Source: an uncultured Lachnospiraceae bacterium
Lineage (GTDB): Bacteria > Bacillota > Clostridia > Lachnospirales > Lachnospiraceae
Assembly: GCA_910587715.1 (NCBI GenBank)
Contig: CAJUMV010000007.1
Location: 1 to 64,000, forward strand
Length of the DNA stretch: 64,000 nt
Direction of reading: 5' to 3'
The notes below the pieces were generated by a model. It worked only from the letters and a program-made list of their open reading frames with translations, had not been told where the DNA came from and did not search any database. This document shows, piece by piece, positions 35,881 through 44,885 of this stretch (positions within the stretch are counted from its first letter, which is position 1; each line of letters starts with the position of its first letter). Both the position numbers and the translations under genes were made by a program.

Positions 35881-36609
35881 TTAGACGGTGAAATCGAAAT
35901 TCTTTCCGGGCATAGGAATGGATGTCTCTTCCTTTACATTGTCCCAGTTAAAGTTTTTAATCTGTTCGAGCAGGTCTTCTACGCTGTTTGCGGAGACGGT
36001 AGCGCGCTTGCTGTGCTCATAGTTGTATATATCCTGCGCCTTGCCGGTCTTATCTGCCTCAGCTTCCTTAGCGGCTTCCTTTTTGTCCTCGAGCATTTTG
36101 TTAACGAACTCTTTTGTGCGTTCGCCGGACTTTTCAAGCTCTGCAAAGTAGGATACCTGTCCGTCCTTGCCGATGTTTACGCCGAGCGTTACGACTTCGT
36201 CCTCGCGGCCGGTCTCTTTTAACTCATCCTTCATCTCACTGAGCTTGCCGAGAGACTCATCCAAAAGGTTCAGGTTCTGCTTCTTTACCTCTTCGTCGTT
36301 TGCCATCCGCTCCAGCTCTTCGGGATCGATCAGTACGCTGAAATCCTTGGAACCGCGGGAGAGGTATTCTGCTGCCTCCTCCTCTGTTTCATATTCAGCA
36401 ACGTAGATATCTGCATTGTTGTAAGTTTTCTTCAATTCCTGCAGCAGCGCTTTTGCATTATCGCTCAGTTGTACGGAATTGTTGCTTGTCTTTTTGGTTT
36501 CGTCGGTTTTCTTATTGTCAGCCTTAGCGGTCTTTCTGCTCTGCGCCGCAGTATTGTAGATATTCTTCTGCATTGCGTTATAGCTGCCAATACCGTTCAT
36601 ATTGTTCAT
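35881..36609 (-). CDS. DUF6033-like helical protein
   Basis: 242 residues, soluble, no signal peptide. The N-terminus MNNMNGIGSYNAMQKN resembles the start of flagellar-hook-associated or FlxA-like proteins. A central region (VQLSDNAKALLQELKKTY, then VLIDPEELERM) and a long Lys/Glu helix follow. I assign it to the DUF6033-type proteins from general resemblance only. Start chosen at 36609 with AAGGAGGGC upstream. Function unknown. Confidence 0.55.
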   Translation of the reverse strand: MNNMNGIGSYNAMQKNIYNTAAQSRKTAKADNKKTDETKKTSNNSVQLSDNAKALLQELKKTYNNADIYVAEYETEEEAAEYLSRGSKDFSVLIDPEELERMANDEEVKKQNLNLLDESLGKLSEMKDELKETGREDEVVTLGVNIGKDGQVSYFAELEKSGERTKEFVNKMLEDKKEAAKEAEADKTGKAQDIYNYEHSKRATVSANSVEDLLEQIKNFNWDNVKEETSIPMPGKNFDFTV

Positions 36610-36774
36610 GTTTTTGCCCTCCTTAGCTTTCACTGGTTACCCTGTAAATCCGTTTACCCGTCGGGAGGTTTTCGGACTTCACCTCTTATTCTATATATCG
36701 CCCGCCGGGGGAAATTTCTTAATAGGGGAAATGGGAAAATAGTCCTGTTTTTTGCCTTTTTATTTGATAAAATA

Positions 36775-36803
36775 TTGAAAAGCAACAAAAAAGGATATAT
36801 AAT
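36775..36803 (+). promoter_or_regulatory. Promoter of the HTH-Uma2 gene
   Basis: TTGAAA (36775-36780), exactly 17 bases, TATAAT (36798-36803). The A+T-rich surroundings fit a strong promoter 38 bases ahead of the start. Confidence 0.7.
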
Positions 36804-36841
36804 AATAAAAAGTAATGAATTTTACAAAAGGAGGGGGCGTT

Positions 36842-37708
36842 ATGAGTCTTTTGCTGGCGGATATTTTGCGGATTAAGGAAGAGCGGGGATACAGTGTAGC
36901 GAAGCTGTCCGAGTACAGCGGCGTGCCTATCGGGACATTGCAGAAGCTTTTGCGGGGGGACAGCGTGAACCCCAGAAAAGTCACACTGGACGCCTTGGAG
37001 AAGGTGCTGCTCGGGGATGAAAAGCTTTACCCGGGTAAGGCGTACACTTACCAGATGGATTCACAGCCCGGTATGCTGAACCAGCCGCACAGTTACGGGG
37101 CGGCGCGCATTGAGCTGGAGCAGGGGGAGTTTACGCTGCAGGATTATTATGCCCTGCCCGATGACAGGCGGGTGGAGCTGATTGACGGTATTTTTTATGA
37201 CATGGCGGCGCCCTCGACGCTGCATCAGTACATTGCCGGTATGTTTCATAGATGGATTTCAGATTTTATCGAGGAAAACGACGGGGACTGCATCCCTTTC
37301 ATATCGCCCGTTGACGTGCAGCTTAACCGGGATGTGAAAACGATGGTACAGCCGGATGTGATTATCGTCTGCGACCCGAAAAAGGTGAAGCATTTCGGCA
37401 TATACGGCGCGCCGGATTTCGTGCTGGAGGTGCTCTCCAAGTCCACGAAGAAGAAGGACGTCACCCTGAAGCTGGCGAAATATATGGGGGCAGGGGTGAA
37501 GGAATACTGGGCGATCGACACGGATAAGAGGATTCTGATCGTCTATCTGGCGGAGGAGGATGCGATTCCCCATATTTATCCGCTGGAGGGAGAGGCAGGC
37601 GTGCAGCTTTACGAAGGGCGGCTGCGGATTGATTTGAAAAAGATTGACCGAGCCATTGACAGGTTCGAAAATCTTCCGGGCATGGAGGAGGAGCCCGGCG
37701 AGAAATAA
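36842..37708 (+). CDS. Uma2-family (DUF820) nuclease-like protein with N-terminal HTH
   Basis: 288 residues. Residues 1-65 form a Cro/C1-type helix-turn-helix (LSEYSGVPIGTLQKLLRGDS). Residues about 105-270 form a Uma2/DUF820 domain of the PD-(D/E)XK fold: RVELIDGIFY, QPDVIIVCDP, APDFVLEVLSKSTKKKD and VKEYWAID. The acidic residues and Lys expected for the active site are present. Natural target and role of Uma2 proteins are not established. ATG 36842 is preferred, with AGGAGGGGG upstream. Confidence 0.8.
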   Translation: MSLLLADILRIKEERGYSVAKLSEYSGVPIGTLQKLLRGDSVNPRKVTLDALEKVLLGDEKLYPGKAYTYQMDSQPGMLNQPHSYGAARIELEQGEFTLQDYYALPDDRRVELIDGIFYDMAAPSTLHQYIAGMFHRWISDFIEENDGDCIPFISPVDVQLNRDVKTMVQPDVIIVCDPKKVKHFGIYGAPDFVLEVLSKSTKKKDVTLKLAKYMGAGVKEYWAIDTDKRILIVYLAEEDAIPHIYPLEGEAGVQLYEGRLRIDLKKIDRAIDRFENLPGMEEEPGEK

Positions 37709-37715
37709 ACCTTCC

Positions 37716-37744
37716 TTGACAGCGCGTATCTTTTATAGTATAAC
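37716..37744 (+). promoter_or_regulatory. Promoter of the Rrf2 gene
   Basis: TTGACA (37716-37721), 17 bases, TATAAC (37739-37744). Close to the vegetative consensus; the regulator may bind here itself. Confidence 0.65.
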
Positions 37745-37826
37745 GGTCACATAAAGTATATTAACATGATAGGAATATAGAAGATATTGCGAAAATGTTT
37801 TTAGAGAAGGGAAGGGAGAGCAGGGG

Positions 37827-38261
37827 ATGAAAATTTCCACAAAGGGCAGGTACGCGCTTAGATTGATGCTGGATTTGGCGATTTATGACACCGGAGACCC
37901 GGTCAGAATCCGGGATATTGCGGCAAGACAGGAGATTTCGGAAAAGTATCTGGAGCAGATTATTTCCATACTGAATAAGGCGGGCTACGTGAAGAGCGTC
38001 AGGGGTCCCCAGGGCGGGTATCATCTGATGAAGGAGCCAGCGCAGTATACGGTCGGTATGATTCTTAGGCTGACGGAGGGTTCGCTTGCTCCAGTGGCGT
38101 GTCTGGAGGACGAGGTCAATGCCTGCGAGCGGCAGGATGGCTGTGTGACGCTGCGGCTGTGGCAGATGTTGAATCAGGCGGTCAGCGATGTGGTGGATCG
38201 TGTGACGCTGGCGGATTTGGTGGAGTGGCATGAAGAGAAGAGCGGAAACTACGTTATTTAA
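37827..38261 (+). CDS. Rrf2 family regulator, probable Fe-S sensor
   Basis: 144 residues. A winged helix-turn-helix (VRIRDIAARQEISEKYLEQI) with the wing GPQGGYHL and three cysteines C92, C100 and C106, almost the IscR spacing, able to hold a [2Fe-2S] cluster. No cysteine desulfurase or iscU gene follows, so it is an orphan IscR-like regulator. Confidence 0.85.
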   Translation: MKISTKGRYALRLMLDLAIYDTGDPVRIRDIAARQEISEKYLEQIISILNKAGYVKSVRGPQGGYHLMKEPAQYTVGMILRLTEGSLAPVACLEDEVNACERQDGCVTLRLWQMLNQAVSDVVDRVTLADLVEWHEEKSGNYVI

Positions 38262-38296
38262 AGGCCGCAGAGGAAAAGGAAGCGGCGGCGCATAAA

Positions 38297-38348
38297 AAAT
38301 CAGAAACCTCAGTACGGACGCGCTGAGGTTTCTGATTTCTTTTGTATT
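38297..38348. terminator. Bidirectional terminator
   Basis: AAATCAGAAACCTCAG pairs perfectly with CTGAGGTTTCTGATTT, followed by CTTTTGT. It stands between the converging Rrf2 and small-protein genes. Confidence 0.85.
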
Positions 38349-38358
38349 TTTTGCAATT

Positions 38359-38583
38359 CTAAGAATATTCTCGTAAATTTACAAAATTCTGAAAAGGAAG
38401 GGCGTTTTTCGTGTATCCGTTTGTGCGAACTTCGATATTTCGACTCTGTTCCTTCTCAAATGCCTCATCCAGCACTTCGGAAAAGAATTTCTTGGCGAAG
38501 GATTGGGACGGGTTCTGCTTGGACTGGCGATTTTTGTCAGAAGCTGCCTTCTTTACCGGTGTAACCGCCATAACCGCTTCCAC
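38359..38583 (-). CDS. Small hypothetical protein (about 70 residues)
   Basis: A basic, soluble protein with SFAKKFFSEVLDEAFEKEQ and NIEVRTNGY. The start is unclear: GTG 38583 and the internal ATG 38571 have only weak sites, whereas the nearest strong AAGGAGGG lies about 40 bases further upstream, where the frame is open but has no ATG, GTG or TTG. I do not recognise the family. Confidence 0.5.
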   Translation of the reverse strand: MEAVMAVTPVKKAASDKNRQSKQNPSQSFAKKFFSEVLDEAFEKEQSRNIEVRTNGYTKNALPFQNFVNLREYS

Positions 38584-39040
38584 TTTATATGTCCACTCAT
38601 TTGCATAGATTGCGGTAATCCCTCCTTGGATTCATATTTGTGCGTTACTGTGATATGGCCATATCCTTTACTGCACAGCGAACTCCTTGTTCTGTTAAGG
38701 ATATCGGCATGAATCCCTTTTACTTAACCCTATTTTAACAGTTTTTAGAGAAAATGGAAAGGAAATAGTCTAAAAAAATACATAAAAAATACAAAAAGTG
38801 CGACAAAACAAACGATACAACGTTAAAAGCAGACAATAATATCAAAACGGTGTACAGGCAGTGGGAGAAAGAAATAAATGGACGGAGAATGAAAACAAAG
38901 GTTGACAGATGACTACCAATAAGCTATGATAGGTACACAAGGTAGGCAAACGTCAACCTGTGCGCGATGGAAGATGAGTGGGATGTCCGGCTATGACAGG
39001 GCATGATATGAGCGCGGCAGGCGCGGAAAGGGAGATACAT
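38584..39040 (+). promoter_or_regulatory. Intergenic region with BlaI-gene promoter flanked by an inverted repeat
   Basis: TTGACA (38902-38907), 17 bases and TATGAT (38925-38930) form a strong promoter. AGGTTGAC (38899-38906) and GTCAACCT (38952-38959) are perfect inverted copies on either side of it and make a likely operator for the BlaI-type repressor downstream. A separate 14-base palindrome, GATATGGCCATATC, is at 38652-38665. The stretch 38720-38880 is A-rich, with no gene seen. Confidence 0.6.
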
Positions 39041-39460
39041 ATGGTCAGATTATCAGAGGCGGAATGGAAAGTGATGAATCTGCTGTGGGAGGAGGCTCCG
39101 CAGACAATTATGCAGATGACGCACCGTTTTCAGGAAACGACGGGCTGGACGAAGCATACGATTATGACTTTTTTAAAGCGGATGGAGGACAAGGGCGCCG
39201 TCTATTATAAGGCGGGGGAGCGGGCGAAGCTGTACTATCCGAAGATTGAGAGACAGGAAGCGGCATTACAGGAGACGGAGGAGTTTTTGGAGCGGGTCTT
39301 TGACGGCAGGATGGGACTGATGTTAAACACGATGGTGGAGCAGAAGGCGCTTTCGGGTACGGAGATTGCGGAGCTTTATGAAATCCTGCGAAGAGCGGAG
39401 GAACAGTGCGGCGGGCGGGAAGCGGAAGGAAAGGAGGGGAAGGGCTGTGATGTTATATGA
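39041..39460 (+). CDS. BlaI/MecI family repressor
   Basis: 139 residues. A winged helix (LSEAEWKVMNLLWEEAPQTI) and a helical dimerisation tail match BlaI/MecI. It overlaps the M56 membrane peptidase gene by 11 bases, the usual BlaI-BlaR1 pairing. No beta-lactamase gene is next to it, so the target may be its own operon. The start at 39041 follows AAAGGGAG. Confidence 0.85.
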   Translation: MVRLSEAEWKVMNLLWEEAPQTIMQMTHRFQETTGWTKHTIMTFLKRMEDKGAVYYKAGERAKLYYPKIERQEAALQETEEFLERVFDGRMGLMLNTMVEQKALSGTEIAELYEILRRAEEQCGGREAEGKEGKGCDVI

Positions 39461-42200
39461 GGTAGTGGTTACTTCCACGGTGCTGATTATCGGGGTTTTC
39501 TGCCTGCGGAGACTGACGATGGGAAAAATCAATATGAGACTGCGTTACGGACTGTGGCTTCTCGTTGCCGCCAGACTGCTTCTTCCGGTATCCGTAGGGA
39601 CGAGCGCGCTCAGTGTGATGAATCTGATGCCGGAAACGTTTCGGGAAAAGGCGCAGGCGTTTTCCACGGGAGGAGCGGGTACGCATGAGATATCTGTGGA
39701 TGATGGACGGGATTTGACGCCTGCCGATGGGAAGGACGACGTATTTTCTGATAGGCAGTATACAGGAGCAGGCATGGAAACGGCGGGCGGACAGGCAAAG
39801 GAGGGCGTCGGGTTTACGCTGCCTGCGGGCGAAGCAGAGCAGGCGGAGACGAAGTTGGAAGGTAAGCCGACGGGAAAGAACGGTGCGGTTTCGGAAGCCG
39901 GCGGGACTCCCCTGTCCAAGCTGTTGGCAGCGCTCTGGTTTTTGGGATTTTTTGCCGTGGGCAGCTATATGCTTTTTGAAAGTCAGCGGTTTGTCAGATA
40001 TCTTCACAGGAACCGCGGGGAGCTTCCGGCGGAAAGGCTGCCGGATGAATTTGCGCAGCGGCTGGCGAAGCGGAACATGCGGGTGTATCAGGTAACGGGG
40101 CTGCCCGGTCCCTGTCTGGTAGGACGGCATATTTATATCGGGGAGGGAGCAGCCGCAAAAGAGCAGAACCTTATCCATGTCCTTGCGCATGAATACTGCC
40201 ACGCCTTGCACGGAGACAGGTTCTGGGCGTTTTTGCGATGCGCGCTGGCGGCGGTCTACTGGTTTGACCCTTTTGTGTGGGCGGCAGCTTATGCGGCAAA
40301 ACAGGACAGTGAGCTTGCCTGCGACGAGACGGCAGTCGGGCTGCTCGGGGAGTCGAGCCGCTTTGCTTACGGCAGGACCCTTCTGGCGCTTTTGGAGAGC
40401 GGCGGCAGCGGAAAATGCCCGGGCATGTCCTTTATGACGGAGGGAGGCGAACGGAGCGTGAGAGAGAGGATTACCGCGCTGGCAAAGAAAAGTCGGACGA
40501 AACGAACGGTTCTTATCGCAGTTCTGGCGGCGGCCACGCTCGTTTGCGGCTGCGCCTTTACGGGGGCAGAGCAGGAAGGCGTGGATTTCGTAGAAGAGAC
40601 AGGGCAGAGGGAGACTGCAGGAGCAGTCGGGGACGGACAGAATGAAAATGATGTCCCGATCGCGATTGAGGGGCAGGAGATGCCGACGGTCATTGAGGAA
40701 GGCGGCGCAGAGTTTGACCGTATTCAGAAAGAATACGAGGATGTGGTGGCACAGGAGAAGCTGGCGGAAGAACAGGTGAAAGAAGTGGAAAAGAAAGCCC
40801 TGGAGGAAGCAGACAAGGCAGCCTTTGAAGAGACGCTGCATTACCATGGTGATATGGATGACCAAGAGCTTTTGCAGAAGCAGGAATTTGACGTACAATC
40901 TTATTATGACTGGAAGTCTGGAAAAAACAGTGAAAAACCGGAAGACGGCTGGTATCTGCTCTGCCGCGAGGATGGTGGTCTGATTTACCTTTACGGGCTC
41001 TATACGGAAGAATTTGGATTCCGGGGCTTGAAGCTGCGGATCGGGCAGGACGAGACTACCCTTGATATCCCGTGGTGCGCTTCCCTCTCCAACAAAAAAA
41101 GTGAAAATATCCGCATTCTTGAATATGCGGAAAACAGAGCGCCCAGAAGATTTGTCTGGAAGCTTCCCGTGGAGGAGAGCGGCACGTCGGAAATATGGCG
41201 GCTTTACAGCGGCTTCCGCTATGATACAGGCACGATCGATCTGAGGACGCTGACGGAGGAGGACTGCCTTGCATGGGCGAAGAAGTATCTGACCTTTGAC
41301 GTTGATAAAGAGGCGGCGGAAGCACTTGTGACTTATGACGGGGACATGTATCTGGGCGCCATCGATATTTCTGCCTATCAGGACTTTGAGACGCAGGATG
41401 TGCAGATCGTACCCGACGCGGTCAGCTTTACACTGGATGATTCTGAGAAGAAGAGGCTGCATTACGACGGCGACGAGGGCGATTATCAAACTTACTCCGA
41501 TACGTTGTATGAGGGAACGGCGGTGTATCTGACGGCGGGACTGAAATTGAAGGGTGTCGATGGGTTGTGGTTCGACGGTCTGTCGCTTTTGACGATACAG
41601 GTGGTGGCGGACGAGGACAGTGCGACCGGATTCCGTCTGGAGAGCCCGAGGATAGATGAAACCTATGTGGCATGTGCGCCCTGGCAGGAGAAGGCGCTTT
41701 CGAATCCTGGCAGCAGGGCGGGAAATGCGACGGATGGCGACACAGGGCAGGACGAACTGGAAGAACCACTCGTGAATGAGACGCAGGAACATTATGATTT
41801 GGAAATTGCCTTTATCAACCCCTGTCCGGATTGCGAGCGCATTTCGGATCAGTACGGCGAGCGGGTCAATCCCGCCACGCAGGAGGTCAGGGTGCACACA
41901 GGCGTGGATATGGCGGCAAAGGAGGGGAAGGATATCCTTGCCGCCGCGGACGGCACGGTTTTTATGAGAGGCTTTGACGCGGTGAACGGAAATTATGTGG
42001 TGCTCTGGCACGGACAGAGCGGACAGATGACCTACTATGCCCACTGTAAGACGGTGGAGGTGAAGAAAGGGCAGCAGGTGGCGCAGGGAGAGAAAATCGC
42101 CACTGTGGGGCAGACAGGAATGGCGACCGGACCCTTCCTCCATTTTGCAATCAGCAGCGGAACCAACTGGGAAGACCCCTATTTTTTGGAGCTGGAATAA
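39450..42200 (+). CDS. BlaR1-type M56 peptidase fused to a C-terminal M23 (LytM-like) domain
   Basis: 916 residues. Membrane segments near residues 3-20, 35-55 and about 152-172 surround an M56 metalloprotease with HEYCHALHGD and downstream ACDETA. A fourth helix near 350-365 leads to a long external part with a coiled stretch and repeats of unknown fold. The last 130 residues form an M23 domain: DQYGERVNP, VHTGVDMAA and TYYAHC are present, but the final HxH motif reads FLH (TGPFLHFAIS), so hydrolase activity is doubtful. Signal sensing of the wall is a plausible role. Confidence 0.82.
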   Translation: MLYEVVVTSTVLIIGVFCLRRLTMGKINMRLRYGLWLLVAARLLLPVSVGTSALSVMNLMPETFREKAQAFSTGGAGTHEISVDDGRDLTPADGKDDVFSDRQYTGAGMETAGGQAKEGVGFTLPAGEAEQAETKLEGKPTGKNGAVSEAGGTPLSKLLAALWFLGFFAVGSYMLFESQRFVRYLHRNRGELPAERLPDEFAQRLAKRNMRVYQVTGLPGPCLVGRHIYIGEGAAAKEQNLIHVLAHEYCHALHGDRFWAFLRCALAAVYWFDPFVWAAAYAAKQDSELACDETAVGLLGESSRFAYGRTLLALLESGGSGKCPGMSFMTEGGERSVRERITALAKKSRTKRTVLIAVLAAATLVCGCAFTGAEQEGVDFVEETGQRETAGAVGDGQNENDVPIAIEGQEMPTVIEEGGAEFDRIQKEYEDVVAQEKLAEEQVKEVEKKALEEADKAAFEETLHYHGDMDDQELLQKQEFDVQSYYDWKSGKNSEKPEDGWYLLCREDGGLIYLYGLYTEEFGFRGLKLRIGQDETTLDIPWCASLSNKKSENIRILEYAENRAPRRFVWKLPVEESGTSEIWRLYSGFRYDTGTIDLRTLTEEDCLAWAKKYLTFDVDKEAAEALVTYDGDMYLGAIDISAYQDFETQDVQIVPDAVSFTLDDSEKKRLHYDGDEGDYQTYSDTLYEGTAVYLTAGLKLKGVDGLWFDGLSLLTIQVVADEDSATGFRLESPRIDETYVACAPWQEKALSNPGSRAGNATDGDTGQDELEEPLVNETQEHYDLEIAFINPCPDCERISDQYGERVNPATQEVRVHTGVDMAAKEGKDILAAADGTVFMRGFDAVNGNYVVLWHGQSGQMTYYAHCKTVEVKKGQQVAQGEKIATVGQTGMATGPFLHFAISSGTNWEDPYFLELE

Positions 42201-42314
42201 AAGTTTTTTAAAGAAACGCGATAAGATTCTTTCTTATTGCTTTCTTTTATGTTATACTCTCTTTGTAAAAATTTTTGTGCGCGAGTTTACATTTGGAATG
42301 GGGTCAGAGAATAC

Positions 42315-42974
42315 ATGAAATATAAGAAGATTAATGATGCAACGGTGCAATGTATCGTTTCGGCGGACGATATGGCTGAGTATGGGCTTGCGTTATCGGA
42401 TATCTTTGAGCGCAATGAAAGAGGCGAGGAATTCTTGCGGGATATCATCGAGCGGGCGCATGACGAGGTGGGCTACCAGATTAACAACGGCAATATCGCC
42501 ATGCAGATTACGCCGCTTAAGGATGACGGACTTGTGGTGACCTTTACGGATGAGGGACCCGCGGCGTTTAAAGAGATGCTGCAGAATTTAAAAGAGGTGC
42601 TGCAGGAATTCAGCGCGGAGCTTGCCGGGCAGGAGGAACGCGCCAGGACGGTGGCGCAGACGGCGGGTGAGTATGAAGAAGACAGGCGGATGTTTGTCTT
42701 TGCCACCATGCATCAGACCATGCAGTATGCGGCGACGATTCCGAATACATATTCCGTGAAGAGCCATCTTTATAAAGAGGGCGAGGACTATTATCTGGTG
42801 CTCGAGAAAAACCGGCTTTCCTATAAGGCGTTTAACAGAATCAGCGCGCAGGCGGTGGAGTTCGGGAATCTGATTGCGGTTTCCGAGGAGCGGATGCAGT
42901 ACCTCGAAGAGCATGGGGAGTGCCTGATCAGAGACCGGGCAGTGAGCAGGCTGCGCAGGATTTACCGCGCCTAA
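42315..42974 (+). CDS. mecA: Adaptor protein MecA
   Basis: 219 residues. The N-terminal domain begins MKYKKINDATVQCIVSADDM, and the C-terminal domain has the MFVFATMHQTMQYA stretch of MecA. MecA delivers proteins to ClpC for degradation in Firmicutes. Gene stands alone; a TATACT box is at 42253-42258 with a weak -35. Confidence 0.88.
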   Translation: MKYKKINDATVQCIVSADDMAEYGLALSDIFERNERGEEFLRDIIERAHDEVGYQINNGNIAMQITPLKDDGLVVTFTDEGPAAFKEMLQNLKEVLQEFSAELAGQEERARTVAQTAGEYEEDRRMFVFATMHQTMQYAATIPNTYSVKSHLYKEGEDYYLVLEKNRLSYKAFNRISAQAVEFGNLIAVSEERMQYLEEHGECLIRDRAVSRLRRIYRA

Positions 42975-43008
42975 AATAGTGTGAAAATTGAAACAGAGAA
43001 TGGTTGAT

Positions 43009-43040
43009 AATGCTGCCATGCCCTAAAAGCTGGCAGCATT
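43009..43040 (+). terminator. Hairpin after mecA
   Basis: AATGCTGCCA pairs with TGGCAGCATT, followed by GTTATGT, so only a short T-poor tail. It may be a weak terminator or an mRNA end. Confidence 0.5.
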
Positions 43041-43067
43041 GTTATGTAAACCGGAATGGAGATTAAC

Positions 43068-44885
43068 ATGAGTAAAGAAAAAAAGAAGAACGAACTATTT
43101 GACGCCTTTCTGGAAAAGGAGATTTTGACGGCGAACCGCTATGACGGCGGTGACGGGGAGAAAGAGGGAGAGCAGAAGGAGGGGCTTTGCTACGAGGACG
43201 CGGGGATTGACCAAAGGATTCTGCGGGCGGTGAAGGAGCTGGGCTTCGAGCATATGACGCCGATTCAGGAGCAGGCGATTCCGCTCTTTATGACGGGGCG
43301 CGATATCATCGGGCAGGCGCAGACGGGCACCGGAAAGACGGCGGCTTTCGGCATTCCGATCCTGCAGAAGATCAATCCGGAAAACCGTTCCCTGCAGGCG
43401 GTCATTCTCTGCCCTACCAGAGAGCTTGCTATGCAGGCGGCGGATGAGCTTCGCAAGTTCGCCAAGTATATGAACGGCATCAAGGTGCTCCCGGTCTACG
43501 GCGGGCAGGAAATCTACAAGCAGATTAAAAACTTAAAGACAGGCGTGCAGATCGTGGTGGGAACGCCGGGGCGCGTGATGGACCACATGCGCAGACATAC
43601 GCTCAAGATGGATCAGGTGCACACGGTGGTGCTTGACGAAGCGGATGAGATGCTAAACATGGGCTTTCGCGAGGATATCGAGACGATTCTTAAGGAGATG
43701 CCCGAAGAGCGGCAGACCGGTCTTTTTTCCGCCACCATGCCGAAACCGATTCTGGACATTACAAAGACCTACCAAAAAGACGCGGCTTACGTCAAGATGA
43801 CGCCGAAGGAGGTTACGATCCCTCTGATCAAGCAGGCATATTATCAGGTGCGGAAACAGGATAAGGAAGAGGTGCTCTGCCGCCTGATTGATTATTACAC
43901 GCCGGGACGCGCGCTCATTTTCTGCAACACCAAGCGGATGGTGGATGAACTGACGGAGCATCTGAAGGGCAGAGGTTATGAGGTGGAAGGGCTTCACGGG
44001 GATCTGACGCAGGGGCAGAGGGATACGGTGATGAATCTATTTCGTAGCGGCAGGACGAATATCCTGATTGCCACCGACGTGGCGGCGAGAGGCATCGACG
44101 TAAGCGATGTGGAGGCGGTCTATAATTTTGACGTGCCTGAGGATATTGAATACTATGTACATCGTATCGGTAGAACCGGGCGCGCAGGCAAGACGGGACG
44201 CTCCTTTACGCTGGTGGTCGGCAGGGAGGCTTATAAGATACGCGATATCGAGCGCATCTGCCACACGAAAATTAAGGAGCGCAAGGTGCCGAGCGCGGCG
44301 GATATCACGGCGAGAAAAGCGGAAAAGATATTGAAGGAAGCTTTTGACGTGATTGAGAACGAGGATATCAGCAGAGCGACCGAGTATATTCTCGATGCCG
44401 TGGCGCTTGGGCAGTACAGCGCGACGCAGATCGCGGCGGCGTTTATGAAGATGAAGCTTGGCGATGAGATCGAGGATATCCGCGCGGAGAAATTTTTCTT
44501 TGAGAAAAAGCCTTTTCAGGGCAGTCGCGGCGGCAAGGGCGGTCGAAACGATGGCAGATCCGGCGGGAAAGGCGGTCGAAGCGGCGACAGGAATGGCTTT
44601 GGCGGAAAAGACGGTGAGAGAAAAGGCGGCAAGAGCGGTTTCGGCGGAAAGGATGACCGAAATGGCAGAAAGAACGGCTCCGGCGGAAAGGACAGCCATA
44701 ACGGCGGGAAAAAGAAGAGAGACTGGGACAGCTATATCACAAAGGGAGAAAAGACAAAGGATAAGAGCAGATATGCGAACGGCAAGCCCAAGGACGTCAG
44801 AAGGGACGGCAGCGCGGCAGGCAGACGGGAGTCCGATTATGAACCGCGGTATGGCGGTTTGCGGATTAAGACGAAGTGGGATTAA
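43068..44885 (+). CDS. DEAD-box RNA helicase with Gly/Arg-rich tail
   Basis: 605 residues. Motifs: AQTGTGKT, PTRELAMQ, GTPGRVMDH, VLDEADEML, SATMP and HRIGRTGRAGKTG, covering both RecA domains. A domain of about 80 residues follows, then from about residue 490 a low-complexity tail rich in Gly, Arg, Lys and Asp (repeats around GGKG and GGKDD), typical of CshA/DeaD-type RNA-binding tails used in ribosome assembly or cold growth. Start at ATG 43068, 6 bases after GGAG. Confidence 0.9.
   Translation: MSKEKKKNELFDAFLEKEILTANRYDGGDGEKEGEQKEGLCYEDAGIDQRILRAVKELGFEHMTPIQEQAIPLFMTGRDIIGQAQTGTGKTAAFGIPILQKINPENRSLQAVILCPTRELAMQAADELRKFAKYMNGIKVLPVYGGQEIYKQIKNLKTGVQIVVGTPGRVMDHMRRHTLKMDQVHTVVLDEADEMLNMGFREDIETILKEMPEERQTGLFSATMPKPILDITKTYQKDAAYVKMTPKEVTIPLIKQAYYQVRKQDKEEVLCRLIDYYTPGRALIFCNTKRMVDELTEHLKGRGYEVEGLHGDLTQGQRDTVMNLFRSGRTNILIATDVAARGIDVSDVEAVYNFDVPEDIEYYVHRIGRTGRAGKTGRSFTLVVGREAYKIRDIERICHTKIKERKVPSAADITARKAEKILKEAFDVIENEDISRATEYILDAVALGQYSATQIAAAFMKMKLGDEIEDIRAEKFFFEKKPFQGSRGGKGGRNDGRSGGKGGRSGDRNGFGGKDGERKGGKSGFGGKDDRNGRKNGSGGKDSHNGGKKKRDWDSYITKGEKTKDKSRYANGKPKDVRRDGSAAGRRESDYEPRYGGLRIKTKWD

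Noticed and set aside
39453..42143. An open frame of about 900 codons on the minus strand opposite the M56-M23 gene
   Set aside because: It is the mirror of a high-G+C gene with strong codon bias; the sense strand has clear domains, a ribosome site and operon context, whereas the antisense protein is low in recognisable motifs.
44510..44720. A short tandem DNA repeat in the helicase tail
   Set aside because: It is the coding counterpart of a Gly/Lys/Asp-rich protein tail common in this family, not a separate repeat element.
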